DNA of 64,000 nucleotides from Ophioderma brevispina (taxonomy: Eukaryota > Echinodermata > Ophiuroidea > Amphilepidida > Ophiodermatidae), in contig JAMKCH010057955.1 in NCBI GenBank assembly GCA_023653785.1, forward strand, positions 62,001-126,000. Direction: 5' to 3'. Every line of letters begins with the position of its first letter. The stretch's first letter is position 1. The notes below the pieces were generated by a model that saw only the letters and a list, made by a program, of their open reading frames with translations, made no database searches and had not been told where the DNA came from. Positions 1 through 12,500 of the stretch are shown piece after piece. The translations under genes were made by a program, and so were the position numbers.

Positions 1-60
1 CCAAAATTACCGTTTGGAAATCCCCAATGCCCAAATCGAGTAGATAGGTCCTACCCCCCC
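1..60. repeat. Dispersed repeat, copy 1
   Basis: This stretch is nearly the same as 25078-25135: both read ATTACCGTTTG, then AAATCCCC, TGCCCAAA and TCCTACC, with a few substitutions. It is a direct repeat 25 kb apart in the same orientation, probably part of a longer dispersed element that begins outside the window. No coding content is seen. Confidence 0.6.
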
Positions 61-352
61 CCCTGATTGTGTTGGCCTGTCAAGAAGTGGTCTCGCCGTG
101 GACCGAATTGCTGAGATTACTTGACCTTCACCGCCTGGTCGGTGATTGCTGTAATTTCTTTTGACATTTTTGGTGAGTTGCTATAATGAATGAGGATTGC
201 CGCAACGCCTGACAGGGACTGTAAGAATAAACAAGATCCGAGGAATGTATCGGAAGCTGCTAATGTGATATCATGTGAGATGAGGGTGGGGGAGGGTGAG
301 TTCAAAATTGGTCCTGAGCACCGAAAGGAAAGAAAAGCAATAAAAAATAGTA

Positions 353-1335
353 GGGTAAAATGGGGTAAGGGGACACTGGGTAGGGTATGTGGGACACAAA
401 CTACATTAATTCCTCAATAAAGAAAAAATTTGGCAAACAGGAAACAGTGGGTCCAACCAAAATATCGTAAACATGTTCTTCTGCTTTAAATTCAGAAACA
501 AGAATGGATTTATTATATCTTGAAAGGTTTTAAAGGTCAAGGTCAACACTGACCGCAATTTAGTGCCAAAATCTGCGAATTATTAATTAAGGGTGTTAAT
601 GCTAAAAATGCAAATTATTTTACTGAAAAGTAGATAAAAGTTAGTCTATACATTTAATGTCTATGAAAATTAATGTTTTTATCAAGCAAGTTGCAAAAAA
701 CAAATATTTAATAAAATTGTTTGCCAATTAATATGCAAACAGAGGCTAATTAATTATGATGCGTCCCAATTTACCCCACTGAAATTCAATTAGGGTAAGT
801 GGGACATGGGGATATTAGCTGGTGCTTATTTTTATTTTGTGTATTTTTTGAGAAAAATATAAATTCAAGAACATTGCTGTAATTATAATACACAAAATTA
901 TATGATTAAAAAATACATATTCTGAAAATATGAATTTTAAGACCAAAAAAATGATTATAAAATAGAACATTTTCGGCCAAGTATTCGAAGTACGTGAAAA
1001 TTATGAGCGCAAAAATATAATATAATTAGTATCTGAAACACTTTCAATTATTAAACAGCAGTGAATTAGATTCTTTCGTGATAGCCTTACTCCATAATTG
1101 CATAAAATTACCCAAAGTACGTGGTCCCACTTACCCCCAATGTGGGAATATAAATAGGGAAACTGGGACAGTTCTAATAGCACGTTTTCTATGCATGTGG
1201 TACTTATACACGAAAGTAGTAAACAATGCCTCATGACCCAAGTCTGATATTAAAAGTAAATGTTTTTCATAAAAACCTACCATGTCTTTGTTTCAAACCA
1301 ATTTAGGCTTAAGTGCCCCACTTACCCCATTACCC
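353..1335. mobile_element. TA-flanked MITE with GGGTAA...TTACCC ends
   Basis: The left end (GGGTAAAATGGGGTAAG) and the right end (CTTACCCCATTACCC) are inverted repeats, each directly flanked by TA (351-352 and 1336-1337), as expected for Tc1/mariner-type target duplication. The motif GGGTAAGTGGGACA recurs inside at about 794 and, inverted, at about 1118-1135, so the subterminal zones are also inverted. The interior is AT-rich with no transposase-like reading frame, so this is a non-autonomous element. Short ORFs here are not convincing genes. Confidence 0.6.
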
Positions 1336-1337
1336 TA

Positions 1338-1972
1338 CATTCACGTACATGCATCTTATTACTGGTAGGTTATTTTTCATGTTGCTCGTCATTCGTAAGG
1401 TAATAAATAATAATATTACAAAAAAAACCGATACAACGGCCGTACCACGGCTTATAACACTAAGTTTTCATGTAGTGATAAGAGGTCGAGTGTTTGACTT
1501 TGTACATGAAACAATTACAGGGAATTACAAAACAAATTCATCCTGCGGTGAAGCTGCCCCGGTTGAGTAATGCCAATACCTGTTGTAGGGCCTATTTTGT
1601 ATGATTCGCAAGAATAAACTCTTGCAACATGGCTAAAAGGTAATAATCATGTCTCAGAAAGTTACGAATTCACGCTTGCATTGTCTAGCACGGCGATCTG
1701 TACACGGTATCAGTGTTTTATGGCTTCGCATATAAATAATCAGACGGCGATTTGCGTGTGAATCCACCCAATCTTGTCATCAGAAGTACTCTCGAATTCA
1801 CCGCCTTCGTTCTCATCAAGTCTTCATCAAATAGTAAATTTGTTGCTCGAAAAAAGCTCAAGACGGCCTAATTTCATCTGTGAAACCACGTAGGCGCAAT
1901 CCATGATGGCTAGTACAAACGGAGTTCATACGAAATTTCGGGCATGTCAGACGAGTCATTTAGACTACGGGC
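1338..1972. other. Non-coding interval, nothing recognised
   Basis: About 0.6 kb between two mobile elements. The short open frames have no recognisable motif, and no repeat or RNA gene was seen. Confidence 0.4.
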
Positions 1973-2130
1973 TACCATGAACCCCCCCTGCACCCCCCTC
2001 CCCGGGGATTTTTGGAGACAACCATTTGTGAAGCTTATACCATAAGCAAAATGCTGAAAATCAGGTTGCTGCAACAAAATCCCCACCCTGGGTTAAACGG
2101 TGGGAGGGCGCTTTTCAAAATGGCTGCCAA

Positions 2131-3184
2131 AATGCAACCAACCCCCTTCGGGAGAGAGTACCAACAGCCCTAACACAACACAGAAAACATCACAGGCACT
2201 TGCGTTTGGTACCAACGATGGCTATGGTCCTCCTCTTTCCATTGATACCAAAATGATTTACCAACATGCATAGCAGTACGTCACAATGACATCATTAAGT
2301 TCGCAGCATTTGCAAAATTTGTCAATTTCCATAGACACAATAGGGGAAAATTCAATTTTGCGCCAAAAAATGTTAGGAAGATCCAATTTTCATGCGGTTT
2401 TGGCTCTACTTGAGGGAGAAAAATGACTAGTTTTATACAACTGAGTAGCATTTTAGTGCTATATAAGTTTTTGGGCGTTAAAAAGTCGAAATATCAATTT
2501 CCACCCTATATTCAGTAAATGATTTTCATACTTTCCTCCAACATATGACGTCATAGTGACGTCATAATTGGGGTGTTGGTACTTATTTTGATACCCAAGC
2601 GAAAGAAAGAAACTTAAGCTATTGTGGTACCAATTTACAGGAATCGGATGTTACAAGGTAACGAAAATCACGGGGGGGGGGTCGGGAGTTTGTTACAAAA
2701 GGGATCAGGTAGACGAGGGGCATTTCTCGATTATTGAAGCAAAAAGTACCCAATTATATCGATGCCTTCCTAAGCCTTGGAAGATCCAATGATGTGCCAG
2801 AGTACTTCGAGGAGAGATTTGTTGAGGATGCAAGTACAGAAATTCCATATCAAGCCCTGATTTGGTACCAGGCCAGATGTGGCAAGAGCCAGAAATTCCT
2901 CACCACAAGATGTCATGGTTGGAAGTGAATGATGGAGCATAGATTCAAGTGGCATCAGGAGAGTGATGCAAATGACGTGTATGACAAATAGTAGAGGAGA
3001 ATAATCTGATACAGAGAAGACAATGAAGATATGACTTAAGAAGAGAAGGAGGAAATGAGAAGATCAATTTATGAAATCAAAGGAGCTGCATTTAAGCTCG
3101 ATACCAAGGAAACAGCATGTCTTAAAAGATCGCCAATTGAAACAATACCAATGATATTAAAATTGGAAATTCTTATTATATATC
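2131..3184. other. Interior of the inverted-repeat element, no recognised gene
   Basis: This interval holds AT-rich sequence and one short open frame at 2734-2928 whose product matches nothing I know. A purine-rich stretch follows at about 2940-3070. No splice-supported or motif-supported gene is visible. Confidence 0.4.
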
Positions 3185-3545
3185 CAAACACAGTGGTTCT
3201 CCAAATGTGATCTAGCAAGGGTGGACTAATGTCTGGCTGCATTTTTCAACGAATTCTGCAAGGTCTTGTCTGTGCGTTGTTGCCACTAAACTTGGCAGAC
3301 AAGAGATGCGCCAGGTCCTGACTCGCTTCCAGGTAGACTCACTTCTGCAAGGAAACCTTTTGATCAGCCTCAGGCGGAAGAAGATAATCAGGTGCAATAC
3401 CAATAGATACAACTTGGTTGACAGGCCAAGTCTTTCTTTCCACAAGCCAACTTCCCCAAACTCCTTAGAGACTTATTTCAAAGGACCAGACTGCCTAAAG
3501 AAACTACATCTTACCTAGGCGGTCAGCAGCAGGCTCTGTCCAACA
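3185..3545 (-). mobile_element. LINE 3' fragment, reverse transcriptase C-terminus (copy 1)
   Basis: The segment aligns by eye with the better preserved LINE fragments at 19133-19960 (minus) and 38130-38655 (plus). Shared blocks are the CAAACACAGTGGTTCTC tail, GAATTC.GCAAGGTC, CTTCCAGGTAG, CTGCAAGGAAACCTT, TCTTTCTTTCCACAAG and CTCCTTAGAGACT. In the other copies this region encodes the cysteine/histidine-rich tail that follows the reverse transcriptase of many non-LTR elements. Here the frame is broken and only pieces such as WKERLGL remain. It is a dead fragment. Confidence 0.65.
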
Positions 3546-5009
3546 CAGGGTGATCCATACCAGATACTTGGCATCTTGATCATGCCTGCTACGCGGCTGC
3601 ATGTATAAGTTGTCCGCTGGAGCTGGCCGAAGACCCCCGCGACAAGCCGGACAGGAGGCATCCAACGCGGGTCAAGCTTTGGGCTGCTGACCCGTTTCCC
3701 ATACAGGGCAGCATATCCCACACATGAGCAGGCACAGGGACAGCGCCGTCGATCTCAGGCAATGCGGGCATACAGGGTAATGGGGAAAAGCCCCTTGTGG
3801 CGGTTCAGGGGCAGAGACCCCGGAAACTCTGACCCGTTTAACATTTGTTTGAGTGCTTTCGGAGAGGTGTATGTCCTTATCTTGAAGAATATGAACTATT
3901 CTGAACGTTGCGGGGGGTCCAGAGAGGCAGAGCCACCAGAAGATATCTTGTGTTTTTTAGCATGCTTTCACGCCCCATCCAGCGGGGCTCTCGGTTTTAT
4001 CTCACAATCATGAAGCAGATGAAGTGTACTGCCCCTGGCGGGGTCCAGGGTTCGGGCATGTGTCCCCCTCCAACATTGTTTTTTTTTTTTTTGTTTTTTT
4101 TGTTTTGCCTGCTTTTTTTTGCGTTGGTTGTTTTTTTTTTTTGCCCCTCCCTAGTACGCCACTGCTCTTCCGATGTGGGGGTTCTTATAGTGAGTGCTTA
4201 GTTCCAAGGTGACTCCTAGTAAACATGACTATCACGGTGGTCCAGTGACGCCTGGTACGGGTACGGCCGCGCAGACGGAACGCATACACCTGTGCCCCGG
4301 TTGGACTTGCGCGCTGATGATTCTAAAGGCCCTTTGAGTCTCTCTTTGACATCTGCATTCGTGCGCCCAATCCAGATGTCTTTCCAGACCCAAAAACGAA
4401 GGCTCCCGCACTATCAGGCTGGTCGCTGGCACAGATGCCGAACAGAGAGAGGCATGAGCATGCTCCCCGGGGCATTCCACCCCCTGATCCCACATGGACC
4501 ACAAAAACAACCTGGTGTGTTGAAGTAGTTAGTTAATTTGAACAACAACTTATATGTGGACGTGTTTGGTTGAGTCGCTACGCGTTACACTCCTTACCTC
4601 AGTGAAGCTCTCGCAAGCAGGCAGCCATCGTAAGAAGATTGTTGCTCACTTGTAAACCACCGTCAACCATCAAGGACTTCAAGAAAACATTGGTTAGCGG
4701 ATCCAGGTGATCAGGATTAAGGGAGGCTGTGGTTGGGTCTATATTTTGTTTGTATAGTATATAGTAATATAGACCATTTTTACATAAAGGCACCCTCTAT
4801 TATACCACTTAAAAGGCTAACTTACTTCATTTTAAGTGTTACTTTACCTCAAATAAATCCACAGTGCATGTATTCAAAGTATATAATTAGTCCCCAACTA
4901 TCAGTCCAAAATCACAGTGGAAGATCGGTCTTTAACCATTTGATAGTTTCATCATCCAGGTTTATCAGGCCTGGAATTCTCTTGGGGACTTAGACCCTAA
5001 CAGTCATTT
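3546..5009. other. No recognised gene; poly-T patch at 4077-4142
   Basis: Open frames at 3515-3771 and 4232-4510 (minus) match no known family. A T-rich low-complexity patch with interspersed G runs lies at 4077-4142. Some of this may be upstream parts of the LINEs on either side, but no reverse transcriptase motif was found. Confidence 0.35.
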
Positions 5010-5378
5010 CTAGATGTGGCGTAATGGTTTGTGACTCTCCACATCGCAGTTTGGTGAAGGCTCTACTCCGATAATTGTGAGGGAAGTTCTTTGTACGACC
5101 CAACCGCCAGTTCTGAGTCGGTTGAGGTTGACCCATGATTTCCTATCAAGGTCATAGCCTTTGGGCTTGCTAGATGGGCTGTCCACAAACTGCTTTAGGG
5201 TCAAAGTAGAGGATGACCAGTGCTCGTACAATCTGTCATTGATCCAGGTTGATCGATAGAGTGATACTGTGACTGCAGTGTCATGGTTGGGTAGCAAGTG
5301 CTTCCGTGGAATTTCTGATCTCAAAGGGGTTGGTTCGGTGTGATAGGCTACCAGGTCATCACATTTCTTGGTGGCCAT
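5010..5378 (-). mobile_element. LINE fragment, RT C-terminal tail of a second family
   Basis: A 122-residue minus-strand frame includes WVNLNRLRTG followed by PSPNCDVES. The motif pattern W..LNR.RTG...C....W....SP.CDCG is typical of the region after the reverse transcriptase in Jockey/CR1/L2-type non-LTR elements, where it leads into a zinc-knuckle-like CxC...H...C tail. Here the second cysteine of CDCG is replaced and the C-terminus is cut, so the knuckle is not intact. It lacks the sequence blocks shared by the LINE copies at 3.2, 19.1 and 38.1 kb, so it is a different family. This is a fragment, not a gene of the host. Confidence 0.6.
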
Positions 5379-5700
5379 TTTGTAAATTTAGACGCCCCTC
5401 TAGAGGCAGGTTAAGCATGCCCAAAGGTGTTCAAATTACTGTGTGTTTTGGTGCAAATAAGTAGTCACATAGTGCATAGGAATTTGGATTCAAAAATCAA
5501 GATATATGTCAAACAAGGGCCATCAGTAAGTGACTATTGGCCGCCATTTGGAAAAAGCGCCCTCACTCTTAACCAGGATGGGGATTTGCAGACAACCTGA
5601 TTTTTTTTGATAGCTATATGTATAAGGTTTCCAAAAATAGTGGTCTCCGAAAAAATCCCCGGGGGCGGGTGAAGGGTTTCGGTTTGGTTAGGGCTCATGA

Positions 5701-6880
5701 CCTAATTATAAATTCTTTGCATTTCACATTTACGAGTTCACCATCATTAAATTTCTAGTATAACAACATTCCCTAAGTCAAATAGTGTAGCACGAATCCA
5801 GACAAAGAATATCTCCAAAATTCCTGGCAAATATTTATTTTCATCGAAGAACAGAATGAGGAGATAAATAACAAGTACAGTAGGTGCCATGATAAATACT
5901 GCGGGCATTAGGGTTATTTTTCTAGTGTATTGACTTCCGACGCAAACACTGCGTCGACAAGTCCATCCATGAAATATACAGTGCTTGATTGCTAGTGTAC
6001 GCCTTCAATGCTTATTGGCCTTTACGTCGGGCGACCAACAATGTCAAAACACGACCCCGTAAAGGTTCCTGTAATACTTATGGCCGACTTCAAAGTTTTT
6101 AATCGTGGTTGAATATGGTTAATTTGGTTGGCAAGTGTGAGATTTTGACCAACAATCCTGCTACTGGAGCATAAGTGGTGGCAACCGTTCCAGAGCGGGA
6201 GCTATTCATTATATTGAGTGCTGCTGATAACAATAGCAGTAGTAACGACAAGCTACGACCAATAAAAGGAAATAAAAATTTTGTAAAAAAACCATTCCAT
6301 AAAGTTATAACCCTCCTCTAGACCTAACCCAGGGAAATGAGTCGTTATGTTTGCCTATTCTTAGGGGATTATTTTCAAAGTACCTGATGACTTCGGCTAG
6401 CTTCCTTATAATTAATTTGATATATGCCAAGTTGTTTAAAATGATTATTGAACAATGGTCGCTTTATATACCATTTTTGTTTTAAAAACTAGTTTGCGAC
6501 AGTAGTGCATGGCATTCTTGGTCCGTAACACTAAACACTTTACGTGATACCATGAATTTCCAACCTCCATGCTACGTTTCTTTCAAATTTTCTTCCTAAG
6601 TTCTAAGTGAATGCTAATATTAATACAAATTTTTATAATGTTAACAAAAATCGCTTAAAGTCACATAATGTTATCCAATATTACTTTTACCTACGTTTAT
6701 TTAATAACAGGAAGTCCTGAATAATAAGACCAACATTAATAATTCCCCCCCCACAAGGCAGCTCACAGACCTTAGGCATTACCAATTCGCAAAATTACGC
6801 CAATAGTAGCTTCGTTCAAAAATTGTTAACACTAACAAAATAACACAATTCCTGAGGATATCTCCGTTCATTATTACAAT
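5701..6880. other. AT-rich non-coding interval
   Basis: About 1.2 kb with no open frame of interest, no inverted repeat recognised and no RNA gene. A short C run lies at 6745-6752. Confidence 0.4.
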
Positions 6881-6884
6881 CCAA

Positions 6885-7045
6885 GAACAGAAAGGATCCG
6901 ATTCCGGTGCGATTAGCCCCGCGATTAGCGCATACCTTGTCAAGGATTAGAATTGCAAATAGGGAACACCGACTCATCGCTGGGTATTGTGTTAGGTAGC
7001 TGACCTCAGATACATTGGATCTCGGGTTCGAACCTCGCAAAATAT
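6885..7045 (+). repeat. Possible tRNA-derived SINE remnant
   Basis: The sequence GGTTCGAACCT at 7025-7035 matches the RNA polymerase III B box (GGTTCGANNCC) and sits in a T-arm-like context, CTCGGGTTCGAACCTCG. A clear A box could not be placed, and no complete cloverleaf folds, so a functional tRNA is unlikely. Confidence 0.35.
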
Positions 7046-7214
7046 AATAATTTTCATTATGTTGTCAGGTCAGACAGGAAAAATTTTAAGTCCAAAAAAG
7101 ATAAGGAAAAAAATACATAATGTGCACTTTGAGGTTAGTGAGGGAACCTGCTCCTGAGCATGAGTGGTGGTCTCAAAAACTACCGCGGGCAATGTTGAAT
7201 CTTGCTCATTTTTC

Positions 7215-7385
7215 GTTTAGAGTAAAAGGCAGAAACGCAGAATGGGCAGAAAAGAAAACAGCATGGCAGAATGAGAAAATCGAGCAAATGAACATGAAAA
7301 AAAAAATGGGCGAATGCAGAATGAGCAGATTGAGAAGCCCGGCTTATGGTTAAGCAGAAGGACAGAATGAGAATGGCCAAGAAAG
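7215..7385. repeat. Purine-rich GCAGAATG-type degenerate repeat
   Basis: The words GCAGAATG and GGCAGAA recur several times in this A/G-rich tract. The complementary words (TTCTGCC, ATTCTGCC) make up the array at 8690-8850, so the two tracts are related in opposite orientation. Confidence 0.5.
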
Positions 7386-7452
7386 ACTGAGATTGCAGGC
7401 AGGAAAGGGCACCAGCATATGGGCATTGTCCGGGGGTTGCGGTCATGTTGTA

Positions 7453-7482
7453 ATATATCATATATATATATATATATATTTG
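7453..7482. repeat. (TA)n microsatellite
   Basis: A short run of alternating T and A, about 25 bases long. Confidence 0.8.
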
Positions 7483-7929
7483 ATGAGAGGGGTAGTCAAT
7501 ACGATAACCCCCAATGCAACGCCCGTTTTGACCAAAAGAATCTCATATTTGACCTAATCGTTTACGCTTTTGCGGCACTTGTTCACTACAATTACATTTA
7601 ACGATTTTTGTTTCTAAATGGAATTCTTAGCGCGTTTTGCGCACACGTACTAGCACTCAGTAAACCTATGTCATTAATAAATTTTACTGAACCCCCATCC
7701 CCCCATGTTACAAGGATTTACGCCACGAAGGGCAGGGTAAGGTCCGTTTAACTTCACGGCATGGTAGGGCAGTATGCAATGCAGTCTAACCAAAATCGTT
7801 ACCGTAATCAATCGCAGTGGGCAGCACGCGGCAGTACTGCAACAAATTAAATTGACCTGCAGTGACCTGGGATGACCTGCAGTAACTCGATTCGATTAGA
7901 GGTAGAGGAAGTGAGTGATGGAAATTCAG

Positions 7930-8207
7930 TAAAGGACCGTTCATGCTTCCACTGCAATGTGCAGTGCGTTGCATTGGCTTGATATACTGCAATGCAGATA
8001 CTACAACAAAGTTAAATTCGCTTGCATTGCAGTGGGTTGCGTCAAATTGTTAGGCAGAATTGGTTCGATATGAGGAATTCTGCAGCAGCACTGACCAACT
8101 GCATGCAGTGGCACGCAATGCATTGCGTGGAAGTTATGCAAAGACCTTAAATTTACTGCCAAGTACTGTAGCAATGCGTCAGTGGAAATATGAACGGACC
8201 TTTTGGA
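7930..8207. mobile_element. MITE with AAGGACCGTTCAT ends
   Basis: The left end AAAGGACCGTTCATGCTTCC is the inverted match of the right end GGAAATATGAACGGACCTTTT, with about 21 of 26 positions matching. The interior is unusually rich in the words GCATTGCA, CACTGCA and GCAGTG on both strands, which gives it strong potential to fold. It is about 280 bp with no coding potential, which fits a short non-autonomous element. The GCAGTG-rich character continues upstream to about 7770, so the unit may be longer. Confidence 0.5.
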
Positions 8208-9560
8208 TAGGCAGAGTAGCACGAGCAGATATACAGCGTTTTCATTTAGATTTTTTTCTTTCTTCCGCATTTTTGTTTATATGTGTATTTGGTGTTTTTT
8301 ATTGTTGATGTTGTATTTTTTCCTGATTTTTTAAACATGCAATTGTTTTGCTCTTTTGTTTGTTTTGTTTTTTAATTGTGTGGTATTTTAATAATCTTAC
8401 TTCATTCTCGGTACTTTTCGGAAATGTAGATGCCAAGTAAGCCCCATACCGCCATCGTTTGTTGGAGAATGTCTCTCGAACTGTACCTATAATCTAGAAC
8501 ACGCAGTTGCTAGTTCAAAAGGGGATATTGAAATGATTTTCGTGTGCAATGCATTTTCCTGTTGACAATCAGGGGTCCAATACAAGGGAAAAAAATTTAA
8601 CTCGCCAAGATCTTGTTGAAAACCCAAACCAAGTGTTTCCACCCCTGCCGTATTTGCTATTATGATACCCGGTTTTCTTCATATTTTGCCATTCCGCCGA
8701 TTCTGCCGATTCTGCCATTCTGTCGATTCTGCCATGTCCATTCTGCTCTCTGCATATTCCGTCCATTCTACTTTCTGTCGTTTCTGCCGATTCTGCCCCT
8801 TCTACTTTTATGCCGCATCTGCCGATTCTGCTTTTCTGCCTTTTACACCCAACCGTGAATGGAATTCACATCTCTTGCGAACTCTGACTCGGTAGGTCCA
8901 AACAGCGGTCCACAAAACAGCCGATAGTTTTTATTAATGATATAATCAGCCCGAAACTTAAAGCAGTGTTCTCGTGCGCATTCGAATAATAAGTTACCGG
9001 GACAGCTGTAAAAAAAGAGCATCAAGGATACATCATTTTAATGTTCCGTAACGAACGGATGGACGGACGGATGAACGAACACACTAAACAGAGTTTCAGG
9101 GCGATTTGTAGGAGCTTGCTTCGCAGCTCGAAAAAACTAAGCGCACGCCTGATGAAAAGTCGCTCCTAGTGTTAAGAACACGTTAAGTGCGCACTTACGT
9201 TGGTCTTGCAAATGGAAACGGGACAAAGGTGAGGAGTGGAAAGACCACGATTGTCAATGTTTAGTATTTAATTTGGAATACAAAGATCCGGGAAGGCTTG
9301 ACTCTGATGGGCAACCACAGACAATGAACACAAAGAGAGGCAGCATGTGACCCCTTAGAATCATCTTTCAGTCCTGTTATGCAACACCCTCAGTGTATCG
9401 AGGGCAACAGCATATCGATCCTTATGTATTCATCCTAGAGTAGAAGGGTTGAAAAATATGGAAGCAGGGACGATTCAGAGAACTCTATAAACGTTCCGGC
9501 ATTCCATTTAGATATCAGGCCAGGCAAGTAAAACCAGTAACAATGGTAGATGATCCCGGT
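8208..9560. other. Non-coding; TTCTGCCGA tandem array at 8690-8850
   Basis: The main content is a degenerate tandem array at 8690-8850 built on TTCTGCCGA and CATTCTGCC words. A short GGAC/GGAT repeat (GGATGGACGGACGGATGAAC) lies near 9057-9076. The serine/phenylalanine-rich ORFs in this region come from the array. A 5' LTR for the downstream Gypsy element may lie here, but I could not match it to a 3' copy. Confidence 0.45.
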
Positions 9561-9569
9561 TGAAAAGAA

Positions 9570-12500
9570 TTTGAACGAATGAAATTTGAGATTGAATGTT
9601 TGAAACAGGAAAAAATGATTACCGTCAATGCTAACAGAATCTTGTGTCGTTCGGGCAGGGGGAAGAGCAGAATGGAGAAGCAAGGAGATCAGTCCCGTAT
9701 TAGGCAATGGAGTCAAAATCGAGAGGTCGAAAGGAAGAAAGATTTTTTAATCTCCGGAATGTAGCATAAAGGATCACCGCAGAGTTAAAAGCAAAAAGAG
9801 ACGAAGATACACAGATACAGAATCGGCTGAATTGGAGGAATAGGAGTCGTATTATAATACTAGACGTGGAAAATTATCAAAGAGCATTGCGTAACGAGAA
9901 AGGGATGATTTCCGGCCTTGCAGGAATTGTTTGCAGAAGTGCTTGTTTAAAATATCAAGAAGCGTTCCCATCCGGAGAAGACGATTTGGCAAAACAGACG
10001 TGGTCAAGGCGGTCGAAAGGAACTGCTTGCCAATCCGACAGAAAACCGGCCGACTCTTACCACCAATGCAAGCAGAAGCTGGCAAGCAAGTAAGTAACGT
10101 GTTAATAAGGGGATAGTTGACCAATCTTCAATTCCACGGCTCTCCAATTGTATGGTCACAAAGAAAGCCGAATCAAGGAAGATTTTTTCGGGGATTACCG
10201 GATGCTGGAATGAAGTGACCAAAGAGACTCGTATTCCATTCCTAGGAATGAACAATCCCTAGTCGGTACGCGATGGTTTTCAGCACTTGATCTCGCATCT
10301 GGATTTTGGCAAGTGAGTAGACGATAACGCTAAAGAAAAGTCAGTTTTTGTAGTGCGAGGAGATATGTATTAATTGGACTGTATATGCCTTTTGGGTTGT
10401 GCAACGCCTCAAGCACTTTGAAATATTGCTTGTATGAATGAATGCTGTGCTTCAGCGGGAGATCGTCTTCGTCTTAACTTGACAAGATCATAGGATTTGA
10501 AAGATATTTGAAGAAGAATAGATTACTGGAAATCTCCGGCGATGAGGCAAGCTAACTCGAAGGTAAAGCCGAAGAAGTGGTTTGTTTCCAAAGAGTGTGC
10601 TGTATCTTCGGGCATGTCGTAACACATGATGGCATTGCAACGAATCCGGAGAAAATCCGAGTTATCGATGAAGACAAACCCAACTGCCTCAAAGATGTAC
10701 GTAGCTTCTGGGATAGCCTCTCTACAGAAAGTATGTGAAGGGGTTCAGCGAGAAGGTCGGACCACAACCGTACAATGAAAAATACTGTATTCCATTGGAA
10801 GACCAGTGTGAAGAGACATTTCGTGCTTTGAAACAGTGCTTGGCAACTATCCCAATCTTGGCTTATCCTGATAACTCAAGAAAAATTCATACTTGACACG
10901 ACACAGATGCTAGCTCACAGGGAATTGGAGCATGATTTCCCAAGATCAAGACGGAAAAGAGCGAGTTTTCGCCATTGTTGCCAGTAGAACGCTCTCAAAA
11001 AATTGAGACGAATAGTTACAAGACGGAGCTACAGCCGCGGTTTTTACTGTTAAGTATTTCAGGACCTACTTGTATGGAAGACAGGTATACGTAAGCAATG
11101 ACAGGGTCACTTGGTTGGTTATTAAACTTCCGAAACCGGAAGGCAGATACCGCAAGAATGGTTACAGACCATTTGGGCGAGTATGACTATGAGGACATTT
11201 CACTGCCCAAAAAGAGTGAATCAAGCATGCAGAGAGCCTTTCCAGAAGATCGTGCCCTCCATGCAGTAGGAGCGAATATGAGAAGGACGATTGGATCTAT
11301 TGGATGAATCTGAAGGAAAGCCATCGTCGGATCCAAAAGCGAAAAAGAACATTGTTAGACCCAAATTTCAAGTCAAAAAAACGCTGGTGGAAGTGTACGA
11401 GCAGGAGAGAGCAGAGACAACCGATGAAAAGCATGTGGATGACATCCAGCCTCGGCTATTGTTGAAGAAATTGTTTGTTGGAAAGATCATAACGAGTAAT
11501 GAGGTTCGACATTTCGCAAATGATCCTGAAGAAGAATTAATTGAAAGATAAATATTATTTAAAGAAGAAGTGTGGAAACTGTCCCGGATTGCCTTCGGAA
11601 TCAAGATTTTGTAGAGTACAGTGCCTCGTCTAAAATGACTAATAGTCAAAAGGTTCAACAGGCTCAGGACCCCACCGATCGCCCAAACATCTACTGTAAC
11701 AATGGAGAGAAGAAGGTTTGAGCCGTTACTGCCGGTGTGGAAGGAGATATGGTTCCTCCGGGCTCACAGTCAGCCCGGGAACAATGGTGAACACTAGGGC
11801 AATCGATTCAGTTGACTCTTCATCACAACATTATTTTCACGATTTATTCCGCTGTCGTCTATGGGCCGCGGACTATGATACCTGCAGGACAATGAATACT
11901 TTCACACCGGCAAAATATGGACAGAGGAGATGAAACTGCACAGAGAAGTGATTCAGGTGTATCATTTTGTGATTACAAAGAGATAAGAAAAGGCCCGGTT
12001 ACGATGACTTATCTCCATTGTCGAAGCCGCCTGGTATATTATATGGAGGGGGAGCGGGTTAGAACTATGAACTGATTCTTGTACAGGAAATGGGGAGTCC
12101 AACGATGGTAAAATCATAAAATGCATTGATGTTATCTGTGTCCAGGTTGTACTCGAAGACCTATACAAATCAAGAAAAGCAGCTCATCTAGGAGTAAAAT
12201 AAGACCAAAAGCAAGATAAATGAAACTTTGGTGGGATGGACTTACTAGGGTATACCTCTGGAAAATCAGAAGGTGTGAGGTGCAAAAGGAATCGCTAAAG
12301 ACACCCTCGACAGAAAGGCCCAATATGCAAAAAAGGACATAGCTCGGTCCTGCTGGACAGATATAGATATTGGAACAATCCTCGGTACTTCTGTTGACTC
12401 CGACGTTACATACTGGTCATCGGAGATTATTTCTCTAAAGTGGATCAAGGTTATCTGATTCGGATCAGTAGGGAGTCGCATGTGCGAACAAACTAACTCA

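Larger units (their letters stand above)
1973..5700. mobile_element. 3.7 kb inverted-repeat element containing LINE fragments
   Basis: The left arm (about 1973-2130) and right arm (about 5539-5699) are reverse complements over roughly 150 bp. Shared blocks include CCCCGGGGATTTTT, GGAGAC, CTTATAC, ATCAGGTTG, the CCCCA.CCTGG run, AGGGCGCTTTT and AAATGGC.GCC. Arms of this length facing each other suggest the termini of a DNA element or a large foldback. The space between holds two minus-strand LINE fragments and unassigned sequence. I could not fix the target duplication, so the exact ends are uncertain, and no transposase was recognised. Confidence 0.5.
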
